Positions 19,912 to 29,569 of a stretch of DNA of 64,000 nucleotides are shown piece after piece (position 1 is the first letter of the stretch; each line of letters opens with the position of its first letter). The DNA is from Vibrio sp. S17_S38 (lineage in GTDB: Bacteria > Pseudomonadota > Gammaproteobacteria > Enterobacterales > Vibrionaceae): the NCBI RefSeq assembly GCF_014694375.1, contig NZ_JAAUWW010000002.1, forward strand, positions 186,001-250,000, given 5' to 3'. The notes beneath the pieces are model-generated. The model was given only the letters and a program-made list of their open reading frames with translations, searched no databases and was not told the DNA's origin. The translations under genes were made by a program, and so were the position numbers.

Positions 19912-20991
19912 TTATAAAACCAAACACCAAAGAGGTTGATTTTGGGTTAGGTTGGCTTGATAAGCATTTTCTTGTGTGACGATCAGCTGCCCGTCGTTCA
20001 ATAGGCCATCAATAAAACAGGCTCTAAATCCTTGGCTGTCGGTGATGCCAATTAGATAGGTTTGGTTGTTCAAATAAAATTGATCTTGTAAGTACAGTTG
20101 AGCCTGTAAATACTGCTGATCTTGTTGTGAATCTTTAATGGTCAGCGTGACAGATTGGCTTTGTTGCCAAACCGTTAGTGCATGACGAGGCGCCGTTAAA
20201 ATTGGACCTGCATCGAAAATTTCTACGTACTTATCGGATTCAAAACCTTGGTCACACAGCAATCCACATTGCAGTTCGGCTTGTGGATGCGTTTGCCCCA
20301 TCACCGATTGTGCTTCTTCATTAATCAGAGGAACATAAAGTGGGTGGTGTGGCATTAATTCAGCAATAAAAGTATTGGCTTGAGTGCCGTGATATTCCTC
20401 GACTTGGTGATAATCCATGCCAAAGAATTTTCGCCCAACATGCTCCCAGAAAGGGGCGCGCCCATCGTTATCAAAAATGCCGGGTAATACCGCCATCCAT
20501 TCACTTGAAAATCGTTCAGGATAAGCAGTCATAAATAACAGGCGACCTAAAGTAATTAACGCTGGATATTGGTTGCTGGAACTCATCTCATTTTGAGTTG
20601 AAGGTGCTATATAAAAAGAACAAAGTTGTGAATGATCACTTAAATCGTGACTTAGTGTCAGTGCATGGATCCGACTGTGTACGTTGAGCTGACGTGACGA
20701 ATGAATCAAGGTGTCGTTACGAAACGAATAAAATGGAGAGCGATAGCCAGCAAGTGCATTAATCGCTCCTGTTCCGATGAGTTTATGGTGCTTGGTATCC
20801 TCTAAAACAAAGAAGTACGATTCTTCCCCTGGGCAAAACACATCTTGCCCGAACGAATCAATCGACCGCTCAATTTTAGCCATTAATAGTTCACGATTTG
20901 CGGGCAAGGTACATACCATTGGCCCGCTATTTTGCGCCAAACTTAATATTTGGTCGATATCATTTAGTGTTGCGGGGCGGAGTATGACCAT
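19912..20991 (-). CDS. Divergent AstA paralogue (AruF-like subunit of arginine/ornithine succinyltransferase)
   Basis: This 359-residue protein is alignable end to end with the neighbouring AstA. Shared positions include MVILRPATLNDIDQIL, EESYFFVLEDTKHHKLIG, SRQLNVHSRIHALTLSHDLSDHSQLCSFY, TFIAELMPHHPLYVPL and EIFDAGPILTAP. It has diverged clearly: the canonical LFLDPDYRK block is replaced by FYIAPSTQNE, and a Gln/Tyr-rich insert (residues about 285-320) is present. The order argD-this-astA-astD-astB-astE is that of Pseudomonas aruC-F-G-D-B-E, where AruF and AruG form a heteromer. It starts two bases after the argD stop. Function as an AruF subunit is inference. Confidence 0.85.
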   Translation of the reverse strand: MVILRPATLNDIDQILSLAQNSGPMVCTLPANRELLMAKIERSIDSFGQDVFCPGEESYFFVLEDTKHHKLIGTGAINALAGYRSPFYSFRNDTLIHSSRQLNVHSRIHALTLSHDLSDHSQLCSFYIAPSTQNEMSSSNQYPALITLGRLLFMTAYPERFSSEWMAVLPGIFDNDGRAPFWEHVGRKFFGMDYHQVEEYHGTQANTFIAELMPHHPLYVPLINEEAQSVMGQTHPQAELQCGLLCDQGFESDKYVEIFDAGPILTAPRHALTVWQQSQSVTLTIKDSQQDQQYLQAQLYLQDQFYLNNQTYLIGITDSQGFRACFIDGLLNDGQLIVTQENAYQANLTQNQPLWCLVL

Positions 20992-20993
20992 GC

Positions 20994-22211
20994 TTATTCT
21001 TCCTGAGCTAAATAAACCCCTAAAGCAGCTTCTAAGCGCGTTAAACCGATCTCAACTTCTTGTTGGGTAATGTTTAACGCTGGTGCAAAACGCACGACAT
21101 CAGGTCCTGCAATTAACATCATCAACCCATGTTCAGCTGCAATATTACTGATGGTTTTTGCTTTGCCTTTATGAGCATCGTTAAGCTCACAACCAATTAA
21201 TAAGCCAACACCACGAAATGACTTAAACAGATCAAATTTTTGGTTGAGTTTAGTTAATCGAGCGATAAATTGATCATGGCGGTCTTGTACTGCTTGTAAG
21301 AATTCTGGTTGATTCACTTCTTCTAATACTGCGTTACCAATCGCGCCAGCAATAGGATTGCCACCATAAGTCGTGCCGTGTGTTCCTACACATAATGATG
21401 GTGCAAATTTATCGGTGGTGAGAATGCCGCCAATCGGGAAGCCGCCGCCTAGTGCTTTTGCTGTTGAAAGAATATCGGGACACACGTTGTAATGCATATA
21501 AGCATAAAGCGCGCCAGTACGGCCAATACCGGTTTGCACTTCATCAAAAATTAAAGCGACGTCATGTTGGTCACATAAATCTCGTAGGCCTTGCAAGAAT
21601 TCTTTATCGGCGGGGATAACGCCACCTTCACCTTGAATTGGTTCAACAATCACGGCGCATGTTTTTTTATTAATGATAGCTTTTGCTGCTGCTAAATCGT
21701 TATAGGCTACATGGTTGATCCCACCAGGAAGAGGAGCAAAGTCTTGAGAATATTTTGGCTGTCCGCCTGCGCTTACTGTAAATAGTGTGCGGCCGTGGAA
21801 GGCATTGTTGAAAGCAACAATTTCGTTTTTATGTTCACCGAAATGATCAAGAGCGTATTTTCTAGCAAGCTTTAAAGCCGCTTCATTGGCTTCTGCGCCT
21901 GAGTTACAAAAGAAGACTTTATCGGCAAAGGTACTTTCAACCAATTGACGAGCCAGTTTCAAAATAGGCTCATTGGTATAACCATTACCGGTATGCCACA
22001 ACGCGTCGGCTTGTTCGGCCAATACACGTTTGAGTTTTGGATGAGCATGACCTAAAACATTGACCGCAATACCGCCAGCAAAGTCGATGTAGTCTTTCCC
22101 ATTTTGGTCGATGATCACCGATCCTTTCCCCGACACCGGAATAAAAGGTGCAGGTGAATACGTTGGGAGTAAATATTTATCAAAATCGCTGCGAGTCGGT
22201 TTATGAGTCAT
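20994..22211 (-). CDS. astC: Acetylornithine/succinylornithine aminotransferase
   Basis: This 405-residue class III PLP aminotransferase has [18 protein letters not shown] (phosphate loop), [24 protein letters not shown] and the PLP lysine in [14 protein letters not shown] (Lys252). ArgD and AstC/AruC are the same family. Leading an AST operon, this copy most probably works as succinylornithine transaminase (third AST step), but it could also serve arginine synthesis, as argD does in many vibrios. First gene of the operon; its upstream region holds GTCGC half-sites. Confidence 0.93.
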   Translation of the reverse strand: MTHKPTRSDFDKYLLPTYSPAPFIPVSGKGSVIIDQNGKDYIDFAGGIAVNVLGHAHPKLKRVLAEQADALWHTGNGYTNEPILKLARQLVESTFADKVFFCNSGAEANEAALKLARKYALDHFGEHKNEIVAFNNAFHGRTLFTVSAGGQPKYSQDFAPLPGGINHVAYNDLAAAKAIINKKTCAVIVEPIQGEGGVIPADKEFLQGLRDLCDQHDVALIFDEVQTGIGRTGALYAYMHYNVCPDILSTAKALGGGFPIGGILTTDKFAPSLCVGTHGTTYGGNPIAGAIGNAVLEEVNQPEFLQAVQDRHDQFIARLTKLNQKFDLFKSFRGVGLLIGCELNDAHKGKAKTISNIAAEHGLMMLIAGPDVVRFAPALNITQQEVEIGLTRLEAALGVYLAQEE

Positions 22212-22245
22212 GATGATAGCCTTGTCATTAAGTTCATTAATAGGC

Positions 22246-22335
22246 TTAGGCTACGCGACTCGTGATGAAAATACGTTCATATACGCGACAACTATTTACA
22301 TATTTAACGCATCATTAACATCTCTGAGTTGTCGC
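22246..22335 (-). promoter_or_regulatory. ArgR(AraC-type)-like half-sites before the arginine operon
   Basis: Read on the minus strand, TGTCGCGTATATGAA (22276-22290) and AGTCGCGTAGCCTAA (22246-22260) are direct repeats 30 bases apart. Both fit GTCGC followed by AA seven bases after the C. A further AGTTGTCGC at 22327-22335 is the exact inverse of GCGACAACT at 22285-22293. Pseudomonas ArgR is recalled to bind direct TGTCGC-N8-AA repeats. A weak E. coli-type ARG box, TGAAAATACGTTCA, lies at 22266-22279. Confidence 0.5.
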
Positions 22336-22406
22336 TTTATATTGCAAGTCGGGATTTTTGGGGGAGCGGTCGCTTGATCCGTTTAATTAGATAGACGTTG
22401 TTAAAA

Positions 22407-23387
22407 TTATGGCTGAGAGGGGTGAAGTTTGGATCGCTCTTCTCTTGGGGTGAGTTGATAAAATGTTTTATAGGCAGAAGAGAAATGAGGGCCACTTGAG
22501 AAACCACATTTAAGCCCTATTTGAACAATCGAGGTTGATGTCGTTTGCAGTAAGTATTTGGCGTGCTTAAGACGGATTTGCATGTAATGACGTGCTGGCA
22601 TGGTATCAAGATGACGTTTAAATAGCCGCTCTAACTGGCGACGCGATACATATATTTGCGCGGCAATATGATCGGTAGTAAGTGGGTCTTCAATATGGCT
22701 TTCCATGATCTCAATGGCGCTGGTGAGCTTACGATCTATCGCTGTTATTGGCTGTGGTATACGCTGTTTTTCATCACCATTGCGCCTCCTTTCCATGCAC
22801 AATAATTCGACTAATTGCTGGATGAGTTCGACGCTCTCAAATTGTTGTAAATAGTCGAGTAGACAATCGAGTAGGGATAGTTGTCCGGCGCAGCTAGTCA
22901 TATATTCATTTCGTTGGAATAGGTGATCACTGAAATGAATATGAGGATATTTATCTTTTAGATCATCAAGCAAAGACCAATGGGCAACCAAGGTATTATT
23001 ATTTTCATGATTAGATGAGCTATTTTTACGCTCTTGTGAGTTGTGAATAAAGCCGATGCCGCTGTCGAGTAGCCAGTAAACGCCAGCATGAGCCGTGAGT
23101 ATTGGCGTGAGATTTTGATGATAGTGATTGAGTGCATTTTTAATTTTAAATGACACAGGTTGTAGCGGTGCTTGTTCGGCCAAAATAATGAGAAATTGAT
23201 AAGGACGAAGGCTTGTGAGGGCTGCGCTATTTTGCTCAGTGATAAAATTGAGCTGATACTTTTCTTGCTCTAATAACTGGTTGATTAACCGAAAAGGTTC
23301 CACTACCGCGCCTCGACTCAAGGCGGAGCAATTTTGTGGTATAAATACTGCTATATGCTTGGTTGGAACGCTTAATGCTGCGGCCAT
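22407..23387 (-). CDS. AraC/GlxA-family regulator, probable arginine-responsive ArgR (Pseudomonas type)
   Basis: This 326-residue protein has an N-terminal DJ-1/PfpI-like (GATase1) sensor domain (about 10-190; HIAVFIPQNCSALSRGAVVEPFRLIN). The C-terminal AraC double helix-turn-helix (about 222-318) has VSRRQLERLFKRHL and GLKCGFSSGPHFSSAYKTFYQLTPREER. This architecture is that of GlxA regulators and of Pseudomonas ArgR, an AraC-family activator of aruCFGDBE. It sits upstream of, and parallel to, the AST operon with a 195-base gap containing GTCGC half-sites. The regulatory link is inference from architecture, position and sites. Confidence 0.82.
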   Translation of the reverse strand: MAAALSVPTKHIAVFIPQNCSALSRGAVVEPFRLINQLLEQEKYQLNFITEQNSAALTSLRPYQFLIILAEQAPLQPVSFKIKNALNHYHQNLTPILTAHAGVYWLLDSGIGFIHNSQERKNSSSNHENNNTLVAHWSLLDDLKDKYPHIHFSDHLFQRNEYMTSCAGQLSLLDCLLDYLQQFESVELIQQLVELLCMERRRNGDEKQRIPQPITAIDRKLTSAIEIMESHIEDPLTTDHIAAQIYVSRRQLERLFKRHLDTMPARHYMQIRLKHAKYLLQTTSTSIVQIGLKCGFSSGPHFSSAYKTFYQLTPREERSKLHPSQP

Positions 23388-23427
23388 AAATGATCCATCT
23401 ATCGACTATCTTTACGGATGTAAACGC

Positions 23428-24945
23428 TTAGTTTTTAGACTTCTCAAATAGGATTGATTTGAGTTGGCTAAAAGTCATCGGTTTGTAAAAGTAATAACCT
23501 TGAAGTAATTCTACATCGTGCTCGATCAAATAATCCATTTGCTCTTTCGTTTCTACGCCTTCAGCCACAATTTTGACGTTCAATTGGTGAGCAAGATTAA
23601 TAATGCTATTCAGAACAGGCGTATTCACCGACTGAACACCAATAGAATTAATAAAGCACCGATCGATTTTTAGGTAATCAAATTGGATATCTTGCAAAAT
23701 AGAAAGGGAAGTATGGCCAGTACCAAAATCGTCAATAAATACTTCGATTCCTAGCTGACGAATATCATCTAAAATGGTTCGGCCTTTTTCATTCAGCAAT
23801 TGTCTTTCTGTAATCTCGATACCAAGTAACAGATTTTTTTCTTGATATTTTTGTACCCATATAGAGAATTTTTCAATGCAATCAGATGCGAGTAAGTAAG
23901 ATGGAGGAACATTTATACCAATCTGGATTGGGCTGTGATTGCTATTTTCTTCCCAGTCGTTTAAGGCTTGCTCTAAAACAAAATCTGTAATGGTATTAAT
24001 AAAGCCATGTTGCTCTGCAAGAGGGATGAAAATATCGGGTGGAACATTACCATGCTTGGCATTTTCCCATCGTAATAATGCTTCAACCGCAGATATTTTT
24101 TTATCGCTAGAATTCAATAAGGGTTGATAGACTAAATGAAGCTCGTGATGTTTTACTGCGCGTTTGAGATCCTCAATTAACGTTCCACGAGAAAAATACC
24201 AATATTGTATGAGGTAAATCAATATGGCTAAAAGTAGCCAAATGGGAATTGCACTCAAATAATAGAGGATAAAAATATCATGCTTGAGTTTATTACTTGG
24301 TGTAATTGTGACTTGGATATCAAGGTATTTCGATATCGCTGAGGTTGCAAACGGAGCATTGTTAATCTTGCTTCCTTTGGGATAATTAACCTTATTGACG
24401 GTCATCTGAGTATGACTAATTCTATCATCGGATTGAAATCCAAGACGAACATCTATGTAGCGTTGATCAACGATTGATATTGCGGAACGTTGCGGATGGT
24501 GTTTGTCGATATCAACGACAATAAGGCTACGAACTTTTTCTGCGCCATCAGAAAAATCAAATAAATATTCACCCTGTGGAAAGTGGCTTCGGGGTAATAA
24601 AGCAGAAAATGCGGAGTATTCTTCATAGCCTCGCTTTGATGAACAGACAATATGACCATCGTCTGAAATGAGCATTTCACGTAAAAATGTTTCAAAGAGT
24701 AGACTTTTTTGTATCTGTTCGCAGTTTTTCGCATCATATAATGCCTGCTTATTTTCATCTCTGAGTTCATTGACGATCTCTTCCATTTGATGAACATAAG
24801 ATTGGGCAAGTGACCGCAATTGCCCTTGTAAGCTAATATTAGCGAAATGAAAGCTAGAAAATAGAGCAATAGGAAGTGGGATAAGTAAAATTATCAGTAT
24901 TTTTTTTATGAGTCTTTTTTTTATAGTAGAAGCAGTATTAGGCAT
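23428..24945 (-). CDS. CSS-motif EAL-domain cyclic-di-GMP phosphodiesterase
   Basis: This 505-residue membrane protein has TM1 at about 12-32, a periplasmic CSS-motif domain (CSS at 101-103), TM2 at about 225-248, and a cytoplasmic EAL domain. The EAL domain keeps EALLRW (288-293), INVPPSYLL, EITERQLL, IDDFGTGHTSL, LKIDRCF and AEGVETKEQ, so it should be catalytically active. CSS phosphodiesterases respond to the redox state of the periplasmic cysteine pair in E. coli PdeB/C-type proteins. It would hydrolyse c-di-GMP and favour motility. It lies 40 bases upstream of the AraC-type regulator gene; no functional tie is evident. Confidence 0.93.
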   Translation of the reverse strand: MPNTASTIKKRLIKKILIILLIPLPIALFSSFHFANISLQGQLRSLAQSYVHQMEEIVNELRDENKQALYDAKNCEQIQKSLLFETFLREMLISDDGHIVCSSKRGYEEYSAFSALLPRSHFPQGEYLFDFSDGAEKVRSLIVVDIDKHHPQRSAISIVDQRYIDVRLGFQSDDRISHTQMTVNKVNYPKGSKINNAPFATSAISKYLDIQVTITPSNKLKHDIFILYYLSAIPIWLLLAILIYLIQYWYFSRGTLIEDLKRAVKHHELHLVYQPLLNSSDKKISAVEALLRWENAKHGNVPPDIFIPLAEQHGFINTITDFVLEQALNDWEENSNHSPIQIGINVPPSYLLASDCIEKFSIWVQKYQEKNLLLGIEITERQLLNEKGRTILDDIRQLGIEVFIDDFGTGHTSLSILQDIQFDYLKIDRCFINSIGVQSVNTPVLNSIINLAHQLNVKIVAEGVETKEQMDYLIEHDVELLQGYYFYKPMTFSQLKSILFEKSKN

Positions 24946-25172
24946 AAAGACTCAGTTTATGGTGAAATTAAAGTAGCTAAAAATAATGTAAGCGCAGCAT
25001 CATAAAGCATAATACAATTTTATAAAATGGCATATTGGGTGCTTATAATTAACTCTTTAAGATAAAAGGGAAATTATTTTTTAACTCATGCATTATAAAT
25101 TGAGAAGACATGTTAGATTATAGTTACAGGTGTTATTTTCATATTAATCATTCACTTGCGTGATGGTTTTGT

Positions 25173-25200
25173 TTGTTCGCAGCAGACAGGCTAATATAAT
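25173..25200 (+). promoter_or_regulatory. Sigma-70-like promoter in the gap before the lipoprotein gene
   Basis: The gap 24946-25246 separates two divergent genes. In it TTGTTC (25173-25178), a 16-base spacer and a consensus TATAAT (25195-25200) form a good promoter for the plus-strand lipoprotein. Nothing else coding is seen in the gap. Confidence 0.5.
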
Positions 25201-25246
25201 AAAAGCCCAAGTGTAGTATTAGTCTTAAATTAAGAGGTTAGGGATA

Positions 25247-25915
25247 ATGAAGAAAATTTATCTAGGTTTAGTTATAGCAAGTTTATTGGCTGGATGTTCA
25301 TCAAGCGATGATTCGAATTCACAATCTACATCATCAGTTGCAGCAATGGGTGTAATTGGCGATGGTCAATTTACTCAATTTAGAGCTAATAATGGAAAAA
25401 GTGATGCATGGTTAAAGCATGCGGATGACAACAGAGGTCTAGGTGCGGTAGATAGCTCTGTCGAGACTGCATTTGGCGATGAAGGATCGGTTAGAATTCG
25501 CTTCACTAAGGCAAGTGATGATTTCACCGCAACGCCTGGTATTAGCCAAGTGTTAACGAATGTAGAGCCGAATACTGAATATACATTATCGGTTTATTAC
25601 GCGGATAAAAAAGGTGATTCCTCACCGAGCGAATTAGAAATTGGTGCGAAGGCGCTTGGCGATCAATCATTATCTGGTTCTACTGTGGTAACAAAAGAGA
25701 TTCATATTAAAGATCTTTCAGATAGTGAGCACGGTGATGCTGATGATGGCTTCCGTCAAGCAAGCGTAGATTTTAATTCAGGAAGTAATACGACTCTTGA
25801 GATTTATGCGTTGATGCATATTATTAATGCTAGTCAATTGGATAAAAACGCAGATATTAGTGAGCAAACTGAAGTTTATATTGATGATTTTTCATTAACT
25901 TTAAAAGATGATTAA
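25247..25915 (+). CDS. Lipoprotein of unknown function with carbohydrate-binding-module-like fold
   Basis: This 222-residue protein starts with a lipoprotein signal and lipobox LLAGC (Cys17; Ser at +2, so outer membrane expected). A Ser/Asp/Asn/Gln-rich tether follows. The rest is beta-rich: DGQFTQFRANNGKSDAWLKHA, VRIRFTKASDDFTATPGISQVLTNVEPNTEYTLSVYYADKKG, ending VYIDDFSLTLK. The sequence TEYTLSVYYA with a terminal DDFSL is typical of jelly-roll carbohydrate-binding modules of the CBM4/9 kind, but no enzyme domain is attached. I do not recognise a named family. GAGGTTAGGG precedes the ATG. Possibly a surface polysaccharide or matrix binding lipoprotein (inference). Confidence 0.7.
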   Translation: MKKIYLGLVIASLLAGCSSSDDSNSQSTSSVAAMGVIGDGQFTQFRANNGKSDAWLKHADDNRGLGAVDSSVETAFGDEGSVRIRFTKASDDFTATPGISQVLTNVEPNTEYTLSVYYADKKGDSSPSELEIGAKALGDQSLSGSTVVTKEIHIKDLSDSEHGDADDGFRQASVDFNSGSNTTLEIYALMHIINASQLDKNADISEQTEVYIDDFSLTLKDD

Positions 25916-25974
25916 TGCTATTGATATAAACTGCGGCTAAGTTTTATTTAATTCAAAAAAGTTACATGTGACAT

Positions 25975-26018
25975 AAAAAAGTCTCAACTTCTGAAAATTT
26001 AGAGGTTGAGACTTTTTT
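25975..26018. terminator. Bidirectional terminator
   Basis: GTCTCAACTTCT (25981-25992) and AGAGGTTGAGAC (26001-26012) form a 12-bp stem with one G-U pair, flanked by six A's and six T's. It separates the convergent lipoprotein and DUF748 genes. Confidence 0.88.
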
Positions 26019-26088
26019 ATTTATCGGTGCATCTAGGCGCTTGTTTTAACTAGAAACTAGAAACCAAGAAATTAGGTGCCTCGGTAGA

Positions 26089-29000
26089 TTATTGAGCATC
26101 AATAGTAAGGTCTGCACCTTGGCTATCGGTTTTTAGTTGAGATTTACTATCGAGTATAAACACTCGCGCTGGGTCGATTTTTTGCTCATCCACTAAGTAA
26201 GCTTTAATAGTTCGAGAACGTTCGACTGCGAGACTACCAAGTTCATCAGGGCTGATATTTTCCTCATTAACCAGTTGGTTATATAAGCTAATGTGCAGAG
26301 CAGTGTTTAGTTGTGTTGAATTGACTTTTTCTTTGCCTGTACTTTGCTGAATTTGCAGTTTTACTTTGTCTTCTTCATCCCCAACATTTTTGTTCGGGAG
26401 ATCACTATACAGATCTTCTAGGCTGTCAGCTAAGTCTTCATTTTGTGCAATGCTACTGGCCGATGAGTTCTTTGGTAGTTCATCTAGTCCACTCTCTTGC
26501 AGTAATTTTTGTTGTAGTTTTTCTTCTGCTAAAGCGTGGCTATCATCCGCGGCAGATACTGCCCCTACAACGCTTAGTTTGAGCATAGGTCTATCTTGCA
26601 GGGCCTTACCTAATGTTGTTAAACGAGAGATGGCTTCTTCATTAAGTTGTGATTTTCCTGCATCGAACGGGATGTGATTAAGCTCTTCATCACTGCCTGC
26701 CAATCCAGCTAATAGAGAGAAAGGAGAGGTGACTGCTTTTGTTATGATATTGGTGAGTGCCTGTAAAACGATACTTCCAACACTAAAGTCTGGGCTATTA
26801 ACATCACCAGAGACTTGCAAACCTAAATCAATCACGCCATGGCGATCTTGAAGCAGCGCAATCGCGAGTGTCAGTGGCAGACTAGTGGCAAGATCAGAAT
26901 CGCTTTTCTTACCTAATTTAAGTTGGTCGACAACCAAATGGTTATCACCTAATAGTTGATTTTTCTCAAGCTTATATTTGAGATCTAACGATAGTTGGCC
27001 TTTATCAATATAGTAGCCGGCATAAGTACCTGAATATGGGTTTACCGAAGTCAGTTCGACACTTTTGAATATGAGATCCAAGTCTAAATAAGGTTGTTTT
27101 ATTAATGGGTTTACATGACCTTTTAAAGTAACAGGCGCGTATTTATTTATCTTCCCTTTGATGTCTACACTCGCCTTGGTACCTGGCGTTGAAGATAAAT
27201 TGCGAATATTGCCGCTAATCGATTCAATGCCAGATTGAAAGCTGGTTGGCAGCGAATAATCGGCAAACAATGCGGAACCTTGAGTGAATTTAATCTGCTT
27301 AATATAGACTTTTAAAGGTTTGCTTGGCGCTGATTTTTTGTTGCTTGTATTGGTGCTAGCAGGTTGAGGCTTAACAATACTTCCGATATTAGTATGTCGT
27401 TGTTTATCAATTAACACTTTGCTATAAGGCGCAGTAAAATTGATGGTATCAATATTGAGTCGCTGAGTTTTTTGGTCAAACTTTAAATTATTGATGGTCA
27501 TATTGGACCATTTGATCAGTGGCTGGTATTCCAAGCGATCACGTATGAGTAAATTGGCAATTTGTGCACTACCAGAATAAGACGCTGCGCCTTTAGTATC
27601 TGCATTAAAGTTACCTTGAGTACTTAACTTTCCTCGTAATAACTGCACGTTTAGATAAGGGTTCAAATAGGTTTGTAGCTGAGTTAAATCTAATTGAGAT
27701 AGTGCTACTTTTCCTTTAACCACAACACCTTGACGGTCAACCTTCGTTAAATCCACGCTGCCTTGACTGTTGAATGAACCACGGGTGTTGTCGGGCGCTT
27801 TTTTCAGCCAAGAATTGACGGATAAATTAACGTTGTAATCAATCGGTTTACTCAGATCACTGAATACATCTTTTGTTGTGATAGATAATGGATATATCCG
27901 CCAATGCACACCATTACTCACCATTTTTTCATTTATATTGATATCGGTATTTTTCATATCAAATTGGTGTAAATGAAGAAGCCAAGGTGTATTTTTTGAG
28001 TCATCTGATTTGTTACTAGAAGCGTTTGTTACAGCCTTAGATGTCGTGTCTTTAGCTACCGTGCGTTTAGCTACTTTTTGTTTAACTGCTGCTTGATTAG
28101 TAGTTGGCTGATTAGTGGTTGTTTGACTAGAGGCCGAAGATGTTTGGTTTTTTTGTTGTGCTATTGGTGAGAAAAGCTTTTGTAAATCAAGCCCATTCTT
28201 TGTTAGCGCTGCATCTAACCATAATCCATCTAATGCTAAGCTTTGGATATCAATGTGTTTGTTTTGGCTATTAAGTGCAACGTTATTTACCTTTAATGTC
28301 GGCAACTTAATTTTAGGTACATTGTTATCGCTGAACTCGAGATTACGTAAAGTAAATTGGCCTTTATCGGTCGTGAAATTAAAGGCGTCATTAGTATCTT
28401 TTAACGCAAATTGAGTCGATAAATCGAATTGTCCATCAGTAAGTTTTGCTTTTAATTCTTTTTCGGCAAACGGCCAAAAGCGCGCTAAGGTGATTTTGTC
28501 TAGTACAAGGTCACCTTGCAGAGCGAATGGTTGGAATTGGAATTGCCCTTTTAAAGACAGTGAACCTTTATCGACTCCGATGATCTCTAGTGCAAAGTGG
28601 TTGGCTTTTTTATTGAGCGACAATGGAGACTTTGAATTAGATGGTTGGTCGGGTTTTACAAGAGTGACCGCTTGAGAATCTAATTGTGGAAGATGTAAGT
28701 TTAGGCCCTGATACTGTAAATGTGCACCGGTTGGTGTATCGATAAAATCAAAGCGGCCTTGTGTAAGTTTAATGTCTCGAGCGTAGAATGCAGGCAAGGT
28801 TTGGGTTTTGTTTGGTGCCGCTATTTTTTCATCTGGATCTGGTGTGGCATTTTTTGCCAAGGTATCGATGATATCGGTAAAGTTAAATTCTGAGTTGCTA
28901 TTAAGCCGCGCCACGGTGACTTGTGGTTTGATTAAATACAGATGTTCAACGGTTGGTGCTAAATGAATAATGCTTTTCCAAAAACCGATTTGTAGATCCA

Positions 29001-29322
29001 AGCTGTCAAAGCTGACAAAGGATGGATTATTCTTTTGCTTCTGAGTTTTTGCATCTTGCATTGGAGTGTCGGCTTCAAGTATATCAAAGCCTTGAATGCG
29101 AAAGCGTAGTAAGAATGGGTTGATACTGACTTTTTGAATTCGTACATCGCGTCCCAATAAAACACTTAACTGCTTGGGTGCTTGTGATTGAGCAACTGCC
29201 GGAATAATTAACCCGAGGATGATTGCGTAGATGGCATAAGCTAATAATAAGTAACTCGCAATACGCAAGAAAAGAGGAGCTTGTTTAAATCGGCGATAAG
29301 CATTTTTTAAAGCGAGTGGCAT
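26089..29322 (-). CDS. DUF748/AsmA-like envelope protein
   Basis: This 1077-residue protein has one N-terminal membrane anchor (about 18-44; IASYLLLAYAIYAIILGLII). A very long periplasmic part follows, rich in repeated beta strands (patterns such as GQFDFIDTPTGA, KGQFQFQPFALQGDLVLDKI, VDIKGKINKYAPVTLKGHVNPL). This fits the DUF748/AsmA group related to bridge-like lipid-transfer proteins. A low-complexity Thr/Gln/Lys/Ser stretch (about 390-445) interrupts it. The C-terminal 150 residues (IPFDAGKSQLNEEAISRLTTLGKAL) resemble an OmpA-like turn. A role in envelope lipid transport or outer-membrane integrity is inference from the family. Confidence 0.85.
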   Translation of the reverse strand: MPLALKNAYRRFKQAPLFLRIASYLLLAYAIYAIILGLIIPAVAQSQAPKQLSVLLGRDVRIQKVSINPFLLRFRIQGFDILEADTPMQDAKTQKQKNNPSFVSFDSLDLQIGFWKSIIHLAPTVEHLYLIKPQVTVARLNSNSEFNFTDIIDTLAKNATPDPDEKIAAPNKTQTLPAFYARDIKLTQGRFDFIDTPTGAHLQYQGLNLHLPQLDSQAVTLVKPDQPSNSKSPLSLNKKANHFALEIIGVDKGSLSLKGQFQFQPFALQGDLVLDKITLARFWPFAEKELKAKLTDGQFDLSTQFALKDTNDAFNFTTDKGQFTLRNLEFSDNNVPKIKLPTLKVNNVALNSQNKHIDIQSLALDGLWLDAALTKNGLDLQKLFSPIAQQKNQTSSASSQTTTNQPTTNQAAVKQKVAKRTVAKDTTSKAVTNASSNKSDDSKNTPWLLHLHQFDMKNTDININEKMVSNGVHWRIYPLSITTKDVFSDLSKPIDYNVNLSVNSWLKKAPDNTRGSFNSQGSVDLTKVDRQGVVVKGKVALSQLDLTQLQTYLNPYLNVQLLRGKLSTQGNFNADTKGAASYSGSAQIANLLIRDRLEYQPLIKWSNMTINNLKFDQKTQRLNIDTINFTAPYSKVLIDKQRHTNIGSIVKPQPASTNTSNKKSAPSKPLKVYIKQIKFTQGSALFADYSLPTSFQSGIESISGNIRNLSSTPGTKASVDIKGKINKYAPVTLKGHVNPLIKQPYLDLDLIFKSVELTSVNPYSGTYAGYYIDKGQLSLDLKYKLEKNQLLGDNHLVVDQLKLGKKSDSDLATSLPLTLAIALLQDRHGVIDLGLQVSGDVNSPDFSVGSIVLQALTNIITKAVTSPFSLLAGLAGSDEELNHIPFDAGKSQLNEEAISRLTTLGKALQDRPMLKLSVVGAVSAADDSHALAEEKLQQKLLQESGLDELPKNSSASSIAQNEDLADSLEDLYSDLPNKNVGDEEDKVKLQIQQSTGKEKVNSTQLNTALHISLYNQLVNEENISPDELGSLAVERSRTIKAYLVDEQKIDPARVFILDSKSQLKTDSQGADLTIDAQ

Positions 29323-29569
29323 ACGTTGTGTTGAACCTCAGGGCAATATTTCTTAGGGTTAGTGCAAACCAGTCAGAAAATAGAAAAGTCACAATCATTA
29401 TACGCTTTGATAATCATTAACAAATAGTTAATTGTCAGTTTTTTCTTGCAAGGCAAAAAGGAGGAGGTAATTCAGTCTTCGAAGATATAGAACAAGACGC
29501 TTAGTGGTTAAACCATCATCAATTCGATATTGTGTTTTTGGGTTTTCGACGCGAGTTATTACTTTATGT

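Noticed and set aside
22201..22406. Sigma-54 promoter before the arginine operon, as in E. coli ast
   Set aside because: No TGGCAC-N5-TTGCA-type element with GG/GC at the right spacing was found by eye.
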